Assembly: GCA_030674185.1 (NCBI GenBank)
Contig: JAPXFY010000018.1
Coordinates: forward strand, 49,131,737-49,195,736
Source of the DNA: Monoplex corrugatus
Taxonomy: Eukaryota > Mollusca > Gastropoda > Littorinimorpha > Ranellidae
Direction: 5' to 3'
Length of the DNA: 64,000 nt
This document shows, one piece after another, positions 1 through 11,700 of the stretch (positions are counted from its first letter, which is position 1; each line of letters starts with the position of its first letter). Both the position numbers and the translations under genes were made by a program. The notes under the pieces are model-generated. The model did not search any database and was not told the DNA's origin. It saw nothing but the letters and a program-made list of their open reading frames with translations.

Positions 1-19
1 TCAATATTACGTACATTCA

Positions 20-373
<354 letters not shown>

Positions 374-1860
374 CCAATGCACAGTATGAGTTTGTACAGA
401 TACATATGATATTCTCCATAAAAGATAGATGCAGCGAGTTGTAGATACCCCAAAGACATGTCAGGAAATACATATATAAGGAATTTATTCATTATTTAGA
501 CCTTACACTTAAAAATCATCAACTGTTTACCAGACAACTTCATCTAAAGGTCTCAGCTTAATGCCATGGCAGAAAAACATTCTAGTACTTTCAGATACTG
601 AAAATGCTAAAATTTTAAAATCAAGCTTATGGGCTGCAAGCAATGTCTTCAGCCCATTGTGGAAAATAGGCTGTGTCTTTTTGATCCCTTAGTCTGAACA
701 GGTCGCATATGCAACATATCTGAGGGCACACTGTTAGAAAAGAGAAGTCATAGTTATCACCAAGTAAGCACAACAAAGTGTCCAACATGGGTTTAGTTCA
801 TTTGGAAAAGTTTGGTTTGGTTCGTTTTGCTTTTTGCAAAAGCTGTGTCACAGTCTTGAAATGTTGTGATGGATGATAAACTCTTATATCAATCCTACAG
901 ATGAGTAGGCATACTGGTCCTGATCACCTGGAGTGGTCTTCGTTTAGGACACAAGGCTGACCTGGAGGCACATTTTCTCCTGCAGGCACAGCATGGAAAG
1001 GATCTTGCAGCCTTGGGTTTTAGTTTTGCGGGTCCTTGTTCTGTTGAATAGCAACTGTTTCATACTGTTCAAAAGTGATTGTGCCCAGAACGCACTGCTG
1101 CTGCCAACTTGCTCTGTTGCATGCAGTCTTCCCAGTTAATGGTGCTGATGCCACAACTGATGACCTGGCCTTCAGAGTACCCTTGAATCAATTTGGTAGT
1201 CTCCCCTGGTTGCAGTGATCTTGCTCCAACTCTCAGTACAGAAGCACCTTTGGGATATGGTTGTCTTCAATATGGACAACAAGTACCATGCAACAAAGCT
1301 GGCATTTGCTGAGCAGACACTATATTTGGCATGCCACACTTCTTCAGAATTTGAAGGCTGTACACTCCATCTTGCTGCAGATCCTGAGCTGACAGCGTTG
1401 GTAGAATTATTTCAGCATAAGCAGTCAGTAGACAATTCTGGTTTCACAGCAGTTCACCAGAGTACTCATGACTACTGTTCTGTTCACAGCAATCTTTGTG
1501 GCAAGCCTGATGCAATGCTCTTACCAAAACCTCTTGGTCAGCCTTCCAAAGACAGAGCTATCCCTGGAGATGCCCAGTGCCACCTCAGCATCAAGACATT
1601 CACTGCTTCTCACTGTACTACCCAAGCAGCAGAATTTGTCTCGTTTTGGTCTCCTGGTGGTTGATGACAATCAAGGGTGGTGAAGGGCCAGACACCTGAG
1701 ATGGTGTTGGCTAAAACACAGCCTCTATCTTGTCATGCCAAAATGTTATCGTGACAGTATATAACTGAGCTATATCTAATGCATTAAAAACTTGCATTGA
1801 ACAGTCTCTCCCTCTCTCTAATCTTAAATTTATTTCACACAGACGCACATAAACCTACAC
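374..1860. other. Unassigned region with one 149-codon plus-strand ORF
   Basis: No recognised gene or repeat is seen. The only sizeable frame is 1215-1664 (+). Its peptide contains TLHLAADPELTALVELF followed by VDNSGFTAVH, which loosely recalls the ankyrin consensus (TPLHLAA...G.TALH). It has no clear start context, domain or splice junctions. It could be a relic of an unrecognised mobile element or chance. The neighbouring ankyrin exon at 2221-2405 is on the opposite strand, so the two are not obviously one gene. Confidence 0.3.
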
Positions 1861-2112
1861 GCGGGCCCCAGTAGCTCAGTTGGTTTGAGCATCAGATTTA
1901 CATGCTAATGGTTATGGGTTCGAATCCCGGGGTGTGTTACAAGAAAACTAGCCTTCTCACTGTCCCATCTTAACATCATTGTTGTTCTGGTGGTGTAAAT
2001 ATAGGATTAAATAAGTTCCCCTTCCCCCACTTCCCTGGGACGGTTATCCCTGTCGGACATATCACCTGAGGTGGGTGTTGACAAAAAGTAAACCAAATCA
2101 ACCAATCAATCA
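1861..2112 (+). repeat. tRNA-derived SINE
   Basis: The head carries a box A-like TAGCTCAGTTGG and a box B-like GGTTCGAATCC at tRNA spacing. The acceptor and anticodon stems do not pair properly, so this is not a working tRNA gene. An unrelated body follows, and the copy ends in a short AATC-repeat tail, as expected of a SINE. Confidence 0.75.
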
Positions 2113-2220
2113 AAAACCACACACATACACAAACACACAGATGAGAAAACAACTAAAAGCTACTTCAAAGTTTTACTTTTAAGACATTTTTCTCTTCTTT
2201 TCAATGTATCAGCCTCTCAC

Positions 2221-2405
2221 CTGTGCTCCGTAGTCAAGTAGAACACGTACACACTGAAAGTGCCCATTAAAACTGGCTTCATGCAATGGTCTGGTGAGAT
2301 CATAACTGGCATCATTCACATCATACTGGCCACTGGACAACAAACGATGTAGCAATTCATGGTCTCCTTCCCGTGAGGCTTTGTGCAGTGGCAGACCAAC
2401 ATCTG
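2221..2405 (-). CDS. Internal exon of an ankyrin-repeat protein (partial gene)
   Basis: Read on the minus strand, a 185-nt open segment is bounded by a TTTCAG acceptor (the exact cut is ambiguous because CAG occurs twice) and a GTGAGA donor. It encodes about 61 residues with two ankyrin-type helices: LPLHKASREGDHELLHRLL, then a variable linker, then RPLHEASFNGHFQCVRVLL and DYGAQ. The spacing of about 33 residues and the LHxA...G....V..LL pattern fit ankyrin repeats. The entry phase leaves two bases of a split codon and the exit phase is 0. Ankyrin/SOCS-box proteins share this look, but the family is not resolved. No flanking exon was found with confidence. Confidence 0.7.
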
Positions 2406-2432
2406 CTGAAAGTGTAATACACGATTTACTAA

Positions 2433-2515
2433 CCCTTTTACTCTCACATCCCGTCCACCTACAGTAAAAACTTAACCCTTGACTCCCTCACCCTATCCAC
2501 CAGCTTCCTGCACTC
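2433..2515. repeat. Partial copy of the TGACTCCC palindromic MITE family
   Basis: It contains AACCCTTTTACTC, then CTTAACCCTTGACTCCCTC, then CCTATCCACCAGCTTCCTGC. These are the outer and inner left halves of the palindromic repeat seen many times between 37 and 54 kb. The right half is missing. Confidence 0.7.
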
Positions 2516-2639
2516 AACAAACTGAATTTATGGTAAACACACAAGCACATACACATACACATACAATTCTATCATATATATTAGTTAGTAGGCCTCCTTC
2601 GGTCATGACTGACCATGGACAAAGTACATCCGTTCTAAT

Positions 2640-3293
2640 GTCTAGATGGGCTGTCTGCTTGGTCCAAGCAGCTTCGCCTGTGACTGTACAGACCAATGTG
2701 AGAGAGGCAGTCACTGTCGCAGCGGTCGCATGTGTATGCTGATGCTGGTCTGTTGGCTGTCATCCCTTTTCTGCGAACTCGCTTTTCTGCTACAGCAGCT
2801 GACAGTTTGTCCTCACCAATCCGCAGCTGTTTCTTGAGATAGTTCTCCAGCTGTTGCAGTCGTCTGTGAGGTCCTCCCAGGACTCAGTGTTGATCTCAAG
2901 CGCCTTCATGTCACGCTTGCAAACGTCTTTGTATCTCAGCTGTGGGCGGCCAATGTTTCTCTGCCCTGTGGCAAGCTCACCATAAAGGATGTCTTTTGGG
3001 ATGCGACCATCTTCCATGCGATGAACGTGGTCCAACCAGCGCAGCCGACGCTGTCTCAGCATGGTATGCATGGTTGGGAGGCCAGCGCAGGTTAGGACTT
3101 CAGTGTTGGTCACCTTGTCTTGCCAGGAAATGCCAAGTATGCGCCGTAGGCTTCTCAGGTGGAAGGTATTGAGCCTTTTCTCCTGATGAGCATGCATGGT
3201 CCATGCCTCGCTGCCATACAGCAAGGTGCTGAGGACACAGGCGTTGTATACAGCCATCTTTGTCTTTGTGGTCAGCTTGGGATTTGTCCACAC
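2640..3293 (-). pseudogene. LINE C-terminal segment with terminal zinc finger
   Basis: The frame 2790-3293 carries the post-RT motif typical of many animal LINEs: LLYGSEAWTMHAHQEKRL, then LRRILGISWQDKVTN, then RRLRWLDHVHRM. After one more frame change near 2800, minus-strand sequence at about 2650-2730 encodes YTCDRCDSDCLSHIGLYSHR followed by a Cys, a C2H2/C2HC-like finger that closes elements of this type. A short 3' untranslated stretch ends near 2575. Confidence 0.78.
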
Positions 3294-4300
3294 CCTTTGT
3301 GTGAGGCGGGCTAGTGTTGTGGCTGCCTTCCGATCCTCTTGTCGACCTCTGTGTCAAGGGAGAGGTTATCGGTGATGGTGGACCCAAGATATGTGAATTG
3401 ATGGATGGCTTCAAGCTCGTAGTCATCAATGGTGATGGCTGGTGGAGATGGCGTGCCTTGGCCCAGGACTTTGTCTTCTTAAGACTGATGGTCAGACCAA
3501 AATCTTTGCAGGCCTGGGAGAGGCGGTCTATTAGTGACTGCAAGTCCCGCTGAGTATGGGTCACAACTGCGGCATCGTCGGCAAATAGCATGTCTCTGAT
3601 GAGGGCTTCACGGACCTTTGTCCTTGCTCTGAGGCGGGCGAGGTTGAAGAGCCTGCCATCTGATCTGGTCCGCAGGTGGATCCCTTCTTGCGCTGTGCTG
3701 AACGCATGCCTCAGGAGGAGAGCGAAGAAGATTCCAAAGAGGGTTGGGGCCAGGACGCAGCCTTGTTTCACACCGCTGCGTACGTCGAAGGGCTTGGAGA
3801 GGTTTCCGTTGAACTGCACCATCCCTTTCATGTTTGAGTGGAAGGACTCAATTAAGCTGTGCAGTTTGGGGGGGGCAGCCGATTTTTTGGAGAGCCCTGA
3901 AAAGGCCATCTCTGCTGACTAGGTCAAAGGCCTTGGTGAGGTCAATGCCACATACAGGGGCATCCGCTGCTCTCTGCACTTATCCTGGATTTGGCGAAGG
4001 GAGAAGACCATGTCTACCGTGGATCTCTCTGCTCGAAAACCACACTGTGATTCCGGGTAGACGCCAGTTTCTGCAGGCGGATTAGGAGGACCCGAGCATA
4101 GACTTTGCCAACAATGCTGAGGAGCGAGATACCTCTGTAGTTGTTGCAGTCGCTCCTTTCACCCTTGTTTTTGTACAGGGTGACGATCTTGACGTCCCTC
4201 ATGTCCTGTGGTACAGCTCCCTCATTCCAACACTGACAGAGAACTGCGTGCAAAGGGTGCAGAAGAGAAGTTTTGCAGTGCTTGATGAGGTCTGGGGGAA
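3100..4300 (-). pseudogene. LINE reverse transcriptase, frameshifted
   Basis: The RT blocks occur in order but in different frames. NNYRGISLLSIVGKVYARVL lies at about 4014-4253. A connecting piece with the FVDLTKAFD-type block is out of frame near 3900-3950. GVKQGCVLAPTLFGIFFALL and the catalytic box MLFADDAAVV are in the frame 3100-3909. FADD is the metal-binding RT motif. Frameshifts near 4060, 3890 and 3480 mean no full enzyme can be made. Confidence 0.85.
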
Positions 4301-4301
4301 T

Positions 4302-4853
4302 TCAGTCGTTGCCAGGTGCCTTCCCTGATGCCAGGCTATCAATGGCCTTGCTGAGTTCGTCTGCAGTTGGCTCTGCGTCAAGTTCTTCCATTACCGGCAT
4401 GCACTTGATGGCATCGAGGGCCGAGGGGGACACCATGTTCTGTGTGGAGTAGAGGTCAGAGTAGTGTTCCGCCCATCTTTCCATCTGTTGGCTAGGATTG
4501 CTGATTACTTCCCCAGTGGAGGATTTGAGGGGGGCGATCTTGCTCTGTGTTGGTCCCAGTGCCTTCTTGATGCCATCATACATTCCTCGGATGTTGCCTC
4601 TTTCAGCAGCACTCTGTATCTCTTTGCTGAGCTCTGTCCAGTACTCGTTTGCGCAGCGCCTGGCGTTAAGCTGAACCTTACTTCTGGCAGCCCTGAGGAT
4701 TTGCAGGTTCTTCTCACTGGGTGACCGCTTATATTTGGTGAGTGCGGCACGCTTGGCCTCAACAGTGGGAGTCATCTCTGATGATTTGGCCTCAAACCAG
4801 TCGTGGGACTTCACAGTTTTCTTCCCAAAGGTGGCCATAGCAATGCGGTGCAT
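4302..4853 (-). pseudogene. LINE linker between endonuclease and RT
   Basis: This continues the endonuclease frame after a frameshift near 4850-4880. It is the charged linker (SHDWFEAKSSEM, then NARRCANEYWTEL) leading to the RT entry motif SLASGKAPGND, where an in-frame stop near 4302 interrupts what is normally SGKAPGxDGIPPE. The next RT block follows directly downstream on the minus strand. Confidence 0.8.
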
Positions 4854-5800
4854 GGTGTCTCGTAGCGTTTCCCATCTCTCAGTGGCAGAGTCTCTGGGCT
4901 GAATGCATCGTATTCTCTCTGAAAGGCCTCTGCGAACTGTTCTACAAGATCTGGCTGAGACATCTTGCTGACGTCAATGCGAGGGTTCCCTTGTTTCTTT
5001 GAGCAGTGGAACTTCTTTGGTTGTAGCCTGATCTTGCAACATACCAGAGAGTGGTCTGTGTCGCAGTCTGCGCTGTGATAAGAGTGAGTGTGGAGAACGT
5101 TTTTGATAGCGGCACATCTTACTAGGATCAAATCCAGTTGGTGCCAATGTTTTGAGCGGGGATGCCTCCAGGAGACTTTGTGCTGAGGCTTCGTCTTGAA
5201 GAAGGAGTTGGCGATGCACAGTTCATGGCAGGCGCAAAACTCAAGCAGTCGCTGTCCATTCTCATTCATTTTCCCCACTCCAAAGGAACCAAGGCAGAAG
5301 GGCCATGAGTCATTGTCTGCACCCACTCTGGCGTTGAAGTCGCCCAGGAGAACAAGTTGTTCTGTCCTGGGGATGTTCCTTATGGTTGATGCAAGATTTT
5401 CGTAGAACTCATCCTTGGTGTCTGGAGAGGCGGACAGAGTTGGGGCATAAACGCTGATGAGAGTGACATAGCCTTCGGTGGTGTTGAGGCGGAGAGTCAA
5501 GAGTCGTTCTGAACCGCCGCTGCCTGGTTCAATCATGTTCAGCAGGCTGTTCCTTACTGCAAAGCCTACTCCGTGCTCTCTTGGGGCATCAGAACTCTTT
5601 CCTTGCCAGAAGAAGGTGTAGTCCCTTTCCTTTAGTGTTCCTGAGTCAGCAAGCCGTGTTTCCTGCAGAGTGGCAATGTCCACATTGAGCCTCTTTAGTT
5701 CGCTGTTTATGACGGCGGTTTTTCTGGCGTCGCTGATGTCTTGCAGATCTTGGGAGAGCCCAGGCATCATTGTTCGGACATTCCAACAGCCCAGTTTCAC
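4811..5800 (-). pseudogene. LINE endonuclease domain (APE type)
   Basis: The first about 270 residues form an exonuclease/endonuclease/phosphatase fold that would nick target DNA to prime reverse transcription. Visible catalytic blocks in order are GCWNVRTM (Asn), LQETRL (Glu), LLGDFNARVG (Asp and Asn), LDLILV (Asp) and DTDHSLV (Asp-His). The start is at KLGCWNVRTM, typical for the family. After about residue 300 the frame is lost: the expected linker continues in the frame ending near 4302. The domain itself looks complete; the polyprotein is not. Confidence 0.88.
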
Positions 5801-6560
5801 TGCTGATCCTTTTCCTGATCCGTTTGTTGAATTTGAATTTTTCTTTTTGTTTGGTGCGGTAATTAACGACCTGCTTGTCAGATTTTCTCCTAATCTTCAT
5901 GCACCCAATGAAAAGGCAGGTCATGGCGGGACAGCACCTAACTGGCTGGGGGCTGCCCAGCTTAGGTGGGCGGTAGCTGTCCAGTAAGACACGAAGGTCT
6001 CTCCCACCGTCAAAAGCAACCCCTGGCGTCAGCTCTACGCCAGTTGAGCAATGACTTATCACCGGTATCTGTTGCTTCCCGTGTTGTGCCGACACTTGTG
6101 TTAGTAGTGAGGCTGGAGTGTCCTCTCCAGGTCGTAGGTGCAGAGTGTTTGTGGATGAATGGACAGATGTAAGCCTGGGCAGTGTAATATGGAAGACAGG
6201 CTGTTGCCCATGCAACTTGTCCCCCCTCTCCACCTCGCTGACAGATCCAAAGGAACAGCAGGGCTGTTACGTTTTGGTGCCAACGCGGCCGCAGGAGCTG
6301 CCGGAAAGTGACAAAGTTTGCCATCCAACCGCCTTAGGGGCCCCACACCGGATTTACTGTCAGGGTTTACTCCCTTAGCTAGATGGCCGCAGGTAGCTCT
6401 CCAGAGCTGGCGCCCTTTGATGGATCTAATTTATTTCCACCAGGGTTTCTAGCCACCCTCCTCACCATCCTCCTGAGAGGACTGGTGGGGTTGCTGGTTT
6501 AGTCGCCAGCAATTCGACCCTGTGACAGGTAGTACTGGGTTCCAGGTTACCAGTAGCGGA

Positions 6561-7252
6561 TACATCTATCCGACCTGACACATATATACATGTATATACA
6601 CACACACACATAAACATAAAAGCATGTTCATACACACATGCCTAGACACAAGCATGCACACACACATATATACACAAAGACATGCACACAAATATGCAAA
6701 TGCATATGTATGCAGGTTTGAACACAAACACAGAAACGCACATATAGCAGGCTCCCATTAGTACAAATCAACAGGAGATCGCTTTAACTTACATAGAAGC
6801 ATGACCCAGTATTACAGACCTCATACACTTGGGGATCCAGATGGAAAGAACAGAGCAGACTTGGAACTCGAAAATATTTTTTGCTGACCTATCTTCTTCA
6901 ATCTTCAATATGTAAGGTCAGCCGTCATCCTTGACTATCGCTGACCTGTGTGCGCAAACACAAAAATAGGTCTATTTGGGATAACAAAAGGATAGAGGGG
7001 GATCTAAAGTGGCCTCAAAACCTCAACCGCTTACACCTGAGTTCAGCTCCAGGGCAGCATGTTGGGGCAGGCAAAAAAAAAAATAACAAAAAAAAATAAC
7101 AAAAGGGCGAAGGGAGGGGGGGACCCAACCAGCCCAACCTGGTATCTGCACAGGCTTATCCGGTAATCGAAGCGACCCCCAGGTCTAGACCTGGACCAGC
7201 ACAACCCTATCCTTCATTTACCGCTAGGCTAGTTGGGGGGGGGGGGGGGAGT
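6561..7252. other. No gene seen; CA-rich stretch and possible SINE or LINE 3' sequence
   Basis: CA/TA-rich low-complexity sequence lies at 6580-6700. The segment 7030-7252 holds A-runs and a G-run (7236-7249) just 3' of the LINE tail at 7253, and is plausibly its 3' untranslated sequence or a neighbouring SINE. No coding exon could be supported. Confidence 0.4.
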
Positions 7253-7468
7253 CTAAACTAGGATTTTGTTGAGCTCCTTCTTGAATGATACCAAGGAGGG
7301 AGCCTCTGCTGCTGTTGCAGGCAGGGAGTTCCAGGCAGGAATGGTTGATGGGAAGAAGCTGAACTTGTATGGGTCAGAAGAGAAGCTGAGATAAACAAAT
7401 TTGTGTCGGTGGTTTGATCTTGTTTTGGTGGGTCCTTTCTTGAGGAATTTGTCTGGGGGGATGTCCAC
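7253..7468 (-). pseudogene. LINE RT C-terminal tail fragment
   Basis: The 71-codon frame ends with PYKFSFFPSTIPAWNSLPA followed by APSLVSFKKELNKIL. This is the characteristic C-terminus of Jockey/CR1-like RT polyproteins in invertebrates (FSFFPRTIxxWNSLP). Only the last about 60 residues are present, so it is a 5'-truncated insertion. Confidence 0.75.
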
Positions 7469-7959
7469 AGTGCAATGAAAGTGTCAATGATCCCATGCCA
7501 TTTGCCTTGACCCCTCAACACACCACCAAAATAAACACCAGGTTCATTAAGTCAAAATCCTAGACCCAGAATGTCCACTGGAGCCAACAATGTCAAGTCC
7601 CAGAGGAAGACTGCATTGCAGCCCATGGATTTTAACAATGCCTGTTCAGAATCAACAGAAACCAATGAAAGGTACTGTTTACTAAGACAATCTTGACACA
7701 TGAAAGTAATGGCTCATTTGCCATGCCAGAATGAATGCATATCCTCCTGTTTTAAAAGGAGGAGTGGGTGGGGTGAGGTTGTTTGTTGTTTTTGTTGTTG
7801 TTGTTTTGTTTTCAGATACGCAATATGTCTGAGATTGCATGTTAATGATATACATTTAAATCTACGTATTAATGGGACGCTTGTTGTGTACATACAAAAA
7901 TTAATGTCAGTACACATAAATACGCAACACTTTGTCACATCATGCATTCATGATAACGT

Positions 7960-8082
7960 CGTATTTATTCGCACACACGTTGCGCGCGCGAGCACGCACG
8001 TACACACAACACACCACACACACACGCATCACACCACAACACACACGCACACACACATACACACACACACACTCCAAACACA

Positions 8083-8131
<49 letters not shown>
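7960..8131. repeat. CA-rich microsatellite
   Basis: Interrupted (CA)n with CACACG variants, followed by a short GATGAT run. Peptides in these frames are repeat artefacts. Confidence 0.95.
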
Positions 8132-8132
<1 letters not shown>

Positions 8133-8535
8133 GCCAAGGTGATGATGATGATGGACAGTCATGTCAATGTCAGTCACTCAGTGTCACACAATCTGTCAAC
8201 TGAGTTACACTAACGACATTGTCAGGCTAAAACAGAAAATGGTATAGCTCAATACCATATGTGACATCTCCATCGATATTGCTGGTAAACGATGGAAATC
8301 CCTGATTTGATCTCTGTTCTTTTGCTGATCCGTCAACTGCCCAGCCCTCCAGTTGCTCGACCACAAAAAAACAACGAGGGGTTGTAACTCTCACATAACA
8401 ACAAATCTTCACCCGGATTTACTTTGAATGACCTCACTTCCTTGTCAGTGACCTCAAGTTGATGACTAAAGATTCGGCTGCTGAAGTTTTCGCACATCAT
8501 CAACTTGTCGAATATTCAACTGGAAAACTACTACC

Positions 8536-8726
8536 ATGGCATATTCGTCCGATGCAGACGAAGCATTTGATTATCTTTTTAAAATTGTGTTGATCGGCGA
8601 TGCTGGAGTTGGCAAAACCTGTGTTGTGCAACGGTTTAAATCGGGCACGTACACAGAAAAACATGGCAGTACATCGGTGTTGATTTTACAATGAAAACTC
8701 TCAATATTGATGATAAGCTCGTGAAG
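8536..8726 (+). CDS. RAB43: Rab gene exon 1 (start codon, P-loop, switch I)
   Basis: The ATG lies in good context (ACCATGG). The exon runs to AAG before a GTAGAT donor. Length is 191 nt; 192 would be needed for phase 0. After AGTACA at 8668-8673 the frame slips by one base: supplying a base restores the Rab switch I motif TIGVDF and the downstream frame. As given, a stop codon occurs at about 8691. Confidence 0.85.
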
Positions 8727-11700
8727 GTAGATAAAATTCACAGACAGTTTTGCCTTCCAGTTTTGTTTTTAAATGTGAAGATAATACAAAGGGAAGGGAG
8801 AGGATGTGTGACTTTGAGAGTGTCACTGTGGTGTGTGAGTGTGCATGTGTGAAACATTTGATTTAGGCCCTACATTAGTAATTATGAATTATGATATAAT
8901 AGAACATGACTCACATGAGTGTTACTACAAAGTATATAGGCTAGGTCTGCACAGGTTGAGTTGACATGATTGATATAATGTTGATCTGGCCGACCCAACA
9001 GACACAGCATTAGATCTGTGCCACATGCCAATGCAAATTCAGCAAACTGTGTATGTGTGAAAATGTCTGTAATTGTCTGAGGCAATGGCATGTGGTCCGT
9101 GCTTAAGTTTATTTATGATGATAATATGTTTGATTGTTCATATGTATGAGAACACCACAAATTTAGATAAATGTACATCTCTGATAACACTACTAACAGT
9201 TGGTCTTGAAAGACGGACATGTTCATTTTAAGCCATAACAGTTCCACACACATAAACCTTAACAGCTACACGCACACAGATATCCATTTGCTTTTTCGGG
9301 GGGGGGGGGGGGGGGACCCTGGGAAAATTGGACAGCAGAAGGTCTTCAGAGAGAAGCCCTTTAAGTTTAAGCAACTGTTTTGGCCCTAAACTCTTTACAT
9401 TTTTAGGAGGCCGTGCCACAACCACTGAGTCAGGTCATGATTCATGGATACCCATCAGATGTTACCAGTTTGGGGTTGTTGTTTATCTCTTCTACCTGGG
9501 ATCACACTTGTGCATTCTTTGTGACAAGTATCTTAACTATTTAGCTTTCAGTATCAGATGGGAAATTTCAAACCTTATGATTTTTTGGTTGTTGTTTTTT
9601 TTTACTAGATCCAGCTGGGACTCTTTTAAGCTGCTTCAGCCATTGCATTTATGGCTCTCGTCATTTTTTTCCCCAAAAATCAAGAGCTGTTTCATGTGGC
9701 ACTAGGCACTTGTGTCTTCCAACCCTCTCTTCTCAATCTCAATGATGAGTACTTTGGTTTGGAAACCAAATCCCCTCAAATTGCTGGCTAAAGTGGCATA
9801 CTTTTTAAGTCTTGTAGTTGAGGTTATCCTCTATTCTAGTTTAATACCACACAGTAAGTTTGATCAGAATCGTACTTTTTTATGACTGGAAGTCATGTAC
9901 TATATTTGGTCTCATATTTTTTGATGACTGGAAGTCAGGTACTATATTCGTCTCATACCATTCATGCTGATGATTTCTGTGTGATTTTTCAAAAAATCGA
10001 CTGTGCACTCCCAATAGACCCTGCTTCCAGACTCAGATAATGTCACAGGGCCGCAGTTTGCTGCCTCTGGAGATTCTCATGGCATGGTTTTTCCACTTGC
10101 AGTACTAATCACAAGTGCAACCTCTTTAAGCACAAGTTTGATTGTACTTTCTTTGAGTTAAGGCTACTTTGCATGAACTCAGGACATGTTCCGCTCTTTA
10201 TTTGTTATGGCAAATGGGGAATACAGATTCATTTGCGTTCCTCTGTTTCACCAGATTTGCATTTGAGGGTAGGAGATCTGTTATATTCAGACCAGAGGAT
10301 GAACTTAATCTGAGTGGGACCATATACTATATGTCATTCATGCCCAGACCTATGAAGAGCACTTTTCCACATTGTCCATTGCCCCTAGACTGCCTTCTAG
10401 ATTTTTTTTTTTTTTTTTTTTTTTTTGCATCATGTTCTTTCTGTATCTCTTGTATTACCATGTCTCTCTTTGTTTTCCCGTTTGCCTTTGACCAACGTTT
10501 CATTTTTGTTGATCCCAGTCCATGCTTATTGGTTTGTGCGTGTCCTGTTATTTGTCTGATCGTTAGACTTTTACTGCTTCCCAGACTTTCCTTTTTTTTT
10601 TTCATTATCTTCAACTTGGACTGGATTGATCTCACAATCTTTGTCTCCGAAGTCTTCAAACATGTTTAGAAGCCTGACTTCTCCTACTTTGTACTCATCA
10701 AAGATGTATTTTAGAGACCTCATAGCTTCAGATTAGTCTGACGACAATACAGCCAAGCCTCATAGCTTCAGCTTAGCCTGACAACAATACAGCCAGCATC
10801 CTTTTGTGTTTGCTGATTTTGGCCTCCAATGATTCTGCTTTGCTAGTGCTGATATTGTTTAGGTCTGTATCAGTAGAAGCCAGAGAGGTGTTGGCATCAT
10901 ATGAACTGCAGGCAACAGACTTTGTATTTGCCAAGCATGCCATGCTGACCTATTGATTGTGGGTTTTCGTCTGCCATTTGCTTGGTTTCGTTTCCCTTTT
11001 TTGTATCTTTCAGGGCGTCAGTCTGCACCTTCCAAGGCTCTTGACTGGTTGTTCTGTCACTGTTGGAATAGCTTGGTTGGCTTTAGTAAACTTTACCGTT
11101 TCAGCTATTTTTCTGTTCTTCTTTGAGAAGCTCCATGATTTCTTTGGTTTGAAATCACCTCTCTATTTTGTGTGGGTCATCACCCTTTGTAGAAAAGTGT
11201 TTAGAGAGGGTCTGCTAGACCTGAACTGCTTACTGTTGCCTTCAAGATGGTCTTCATTGCCAACATGAACAGTATTGGAGAAATTGCAAAACCCATTGCT
11301 TTCAGTTTTCAGACTGTCCTAGTCTGCCATGTATTCCTTTGTGAAGAACTGCATTTACAAGTCGTGAAAGTACTTCTTACAAATTTACTTTTTAAGAATT
11401 TCTCAAATGTTTTTAGGGACATGACAGATCTTGAATGCCAGTTGAATCATCTTTTGTGGGACTGATGCTATTGGTTTTTTGCCAGATCAAGCCATTTGAC
11501 ATCAAGGTCCTTTTTCTCTGCTTTACCTCTTTGGCTTGTTTCTCAAATCATCATGCTCTGCACAGCTGGATACTCACAGAATCATCAGAATGCCTCCTTT
11601 CTGGACCACATTGCTCAGAAGTGATATTAGCCTGAAATGGTTCATGCCATTCGAATTGTGTTCTTTTGGAATGGACATTCTGCCAGCTATAATCCATTGG

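Larger units (their letters stand above)
2575..6560 (-). mobile_element. Degenerate endonuclease/RT LINE (CFDP2-like type)
   Basis: This is a near full-length non-LTR retrotransposon on the minus strand. From 5' (high coordinate) to 3' it has an untranslated leader (about 5800-6560), an APE-type endonuclease, a linker, a reverse transcriptase, the LINE C-terminal segment and a C2H2-like finger, then a short 3' end. At least five frame breaks or stops disrupt it, so it is a pseudogene copy. Proteins of this kind are often annotated in animal genomes as craniofacial development protein 2-like or endonuclease-reverse transcriptase. The clade (RTE-like or another) is not settled here. Confidence 0.85.

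Noticed and set aside
1863..1940. A tRNA gene
   Set aside because: Box A and box B are present, but acceptor and anticodon stems do not pair and a SINE body follows.
6790..6900. Possible minus-strand exon ending at a GTAAGT donor
   Set aside because: Short open segment without a recognisable domain or clear acceptor; too weak to list.
10169..10669. 166-codon plus-strand membrane-like protein
   Set aside because: T-rich antisense of a decayed LINE whose minus-strand text carries conserved motifs.
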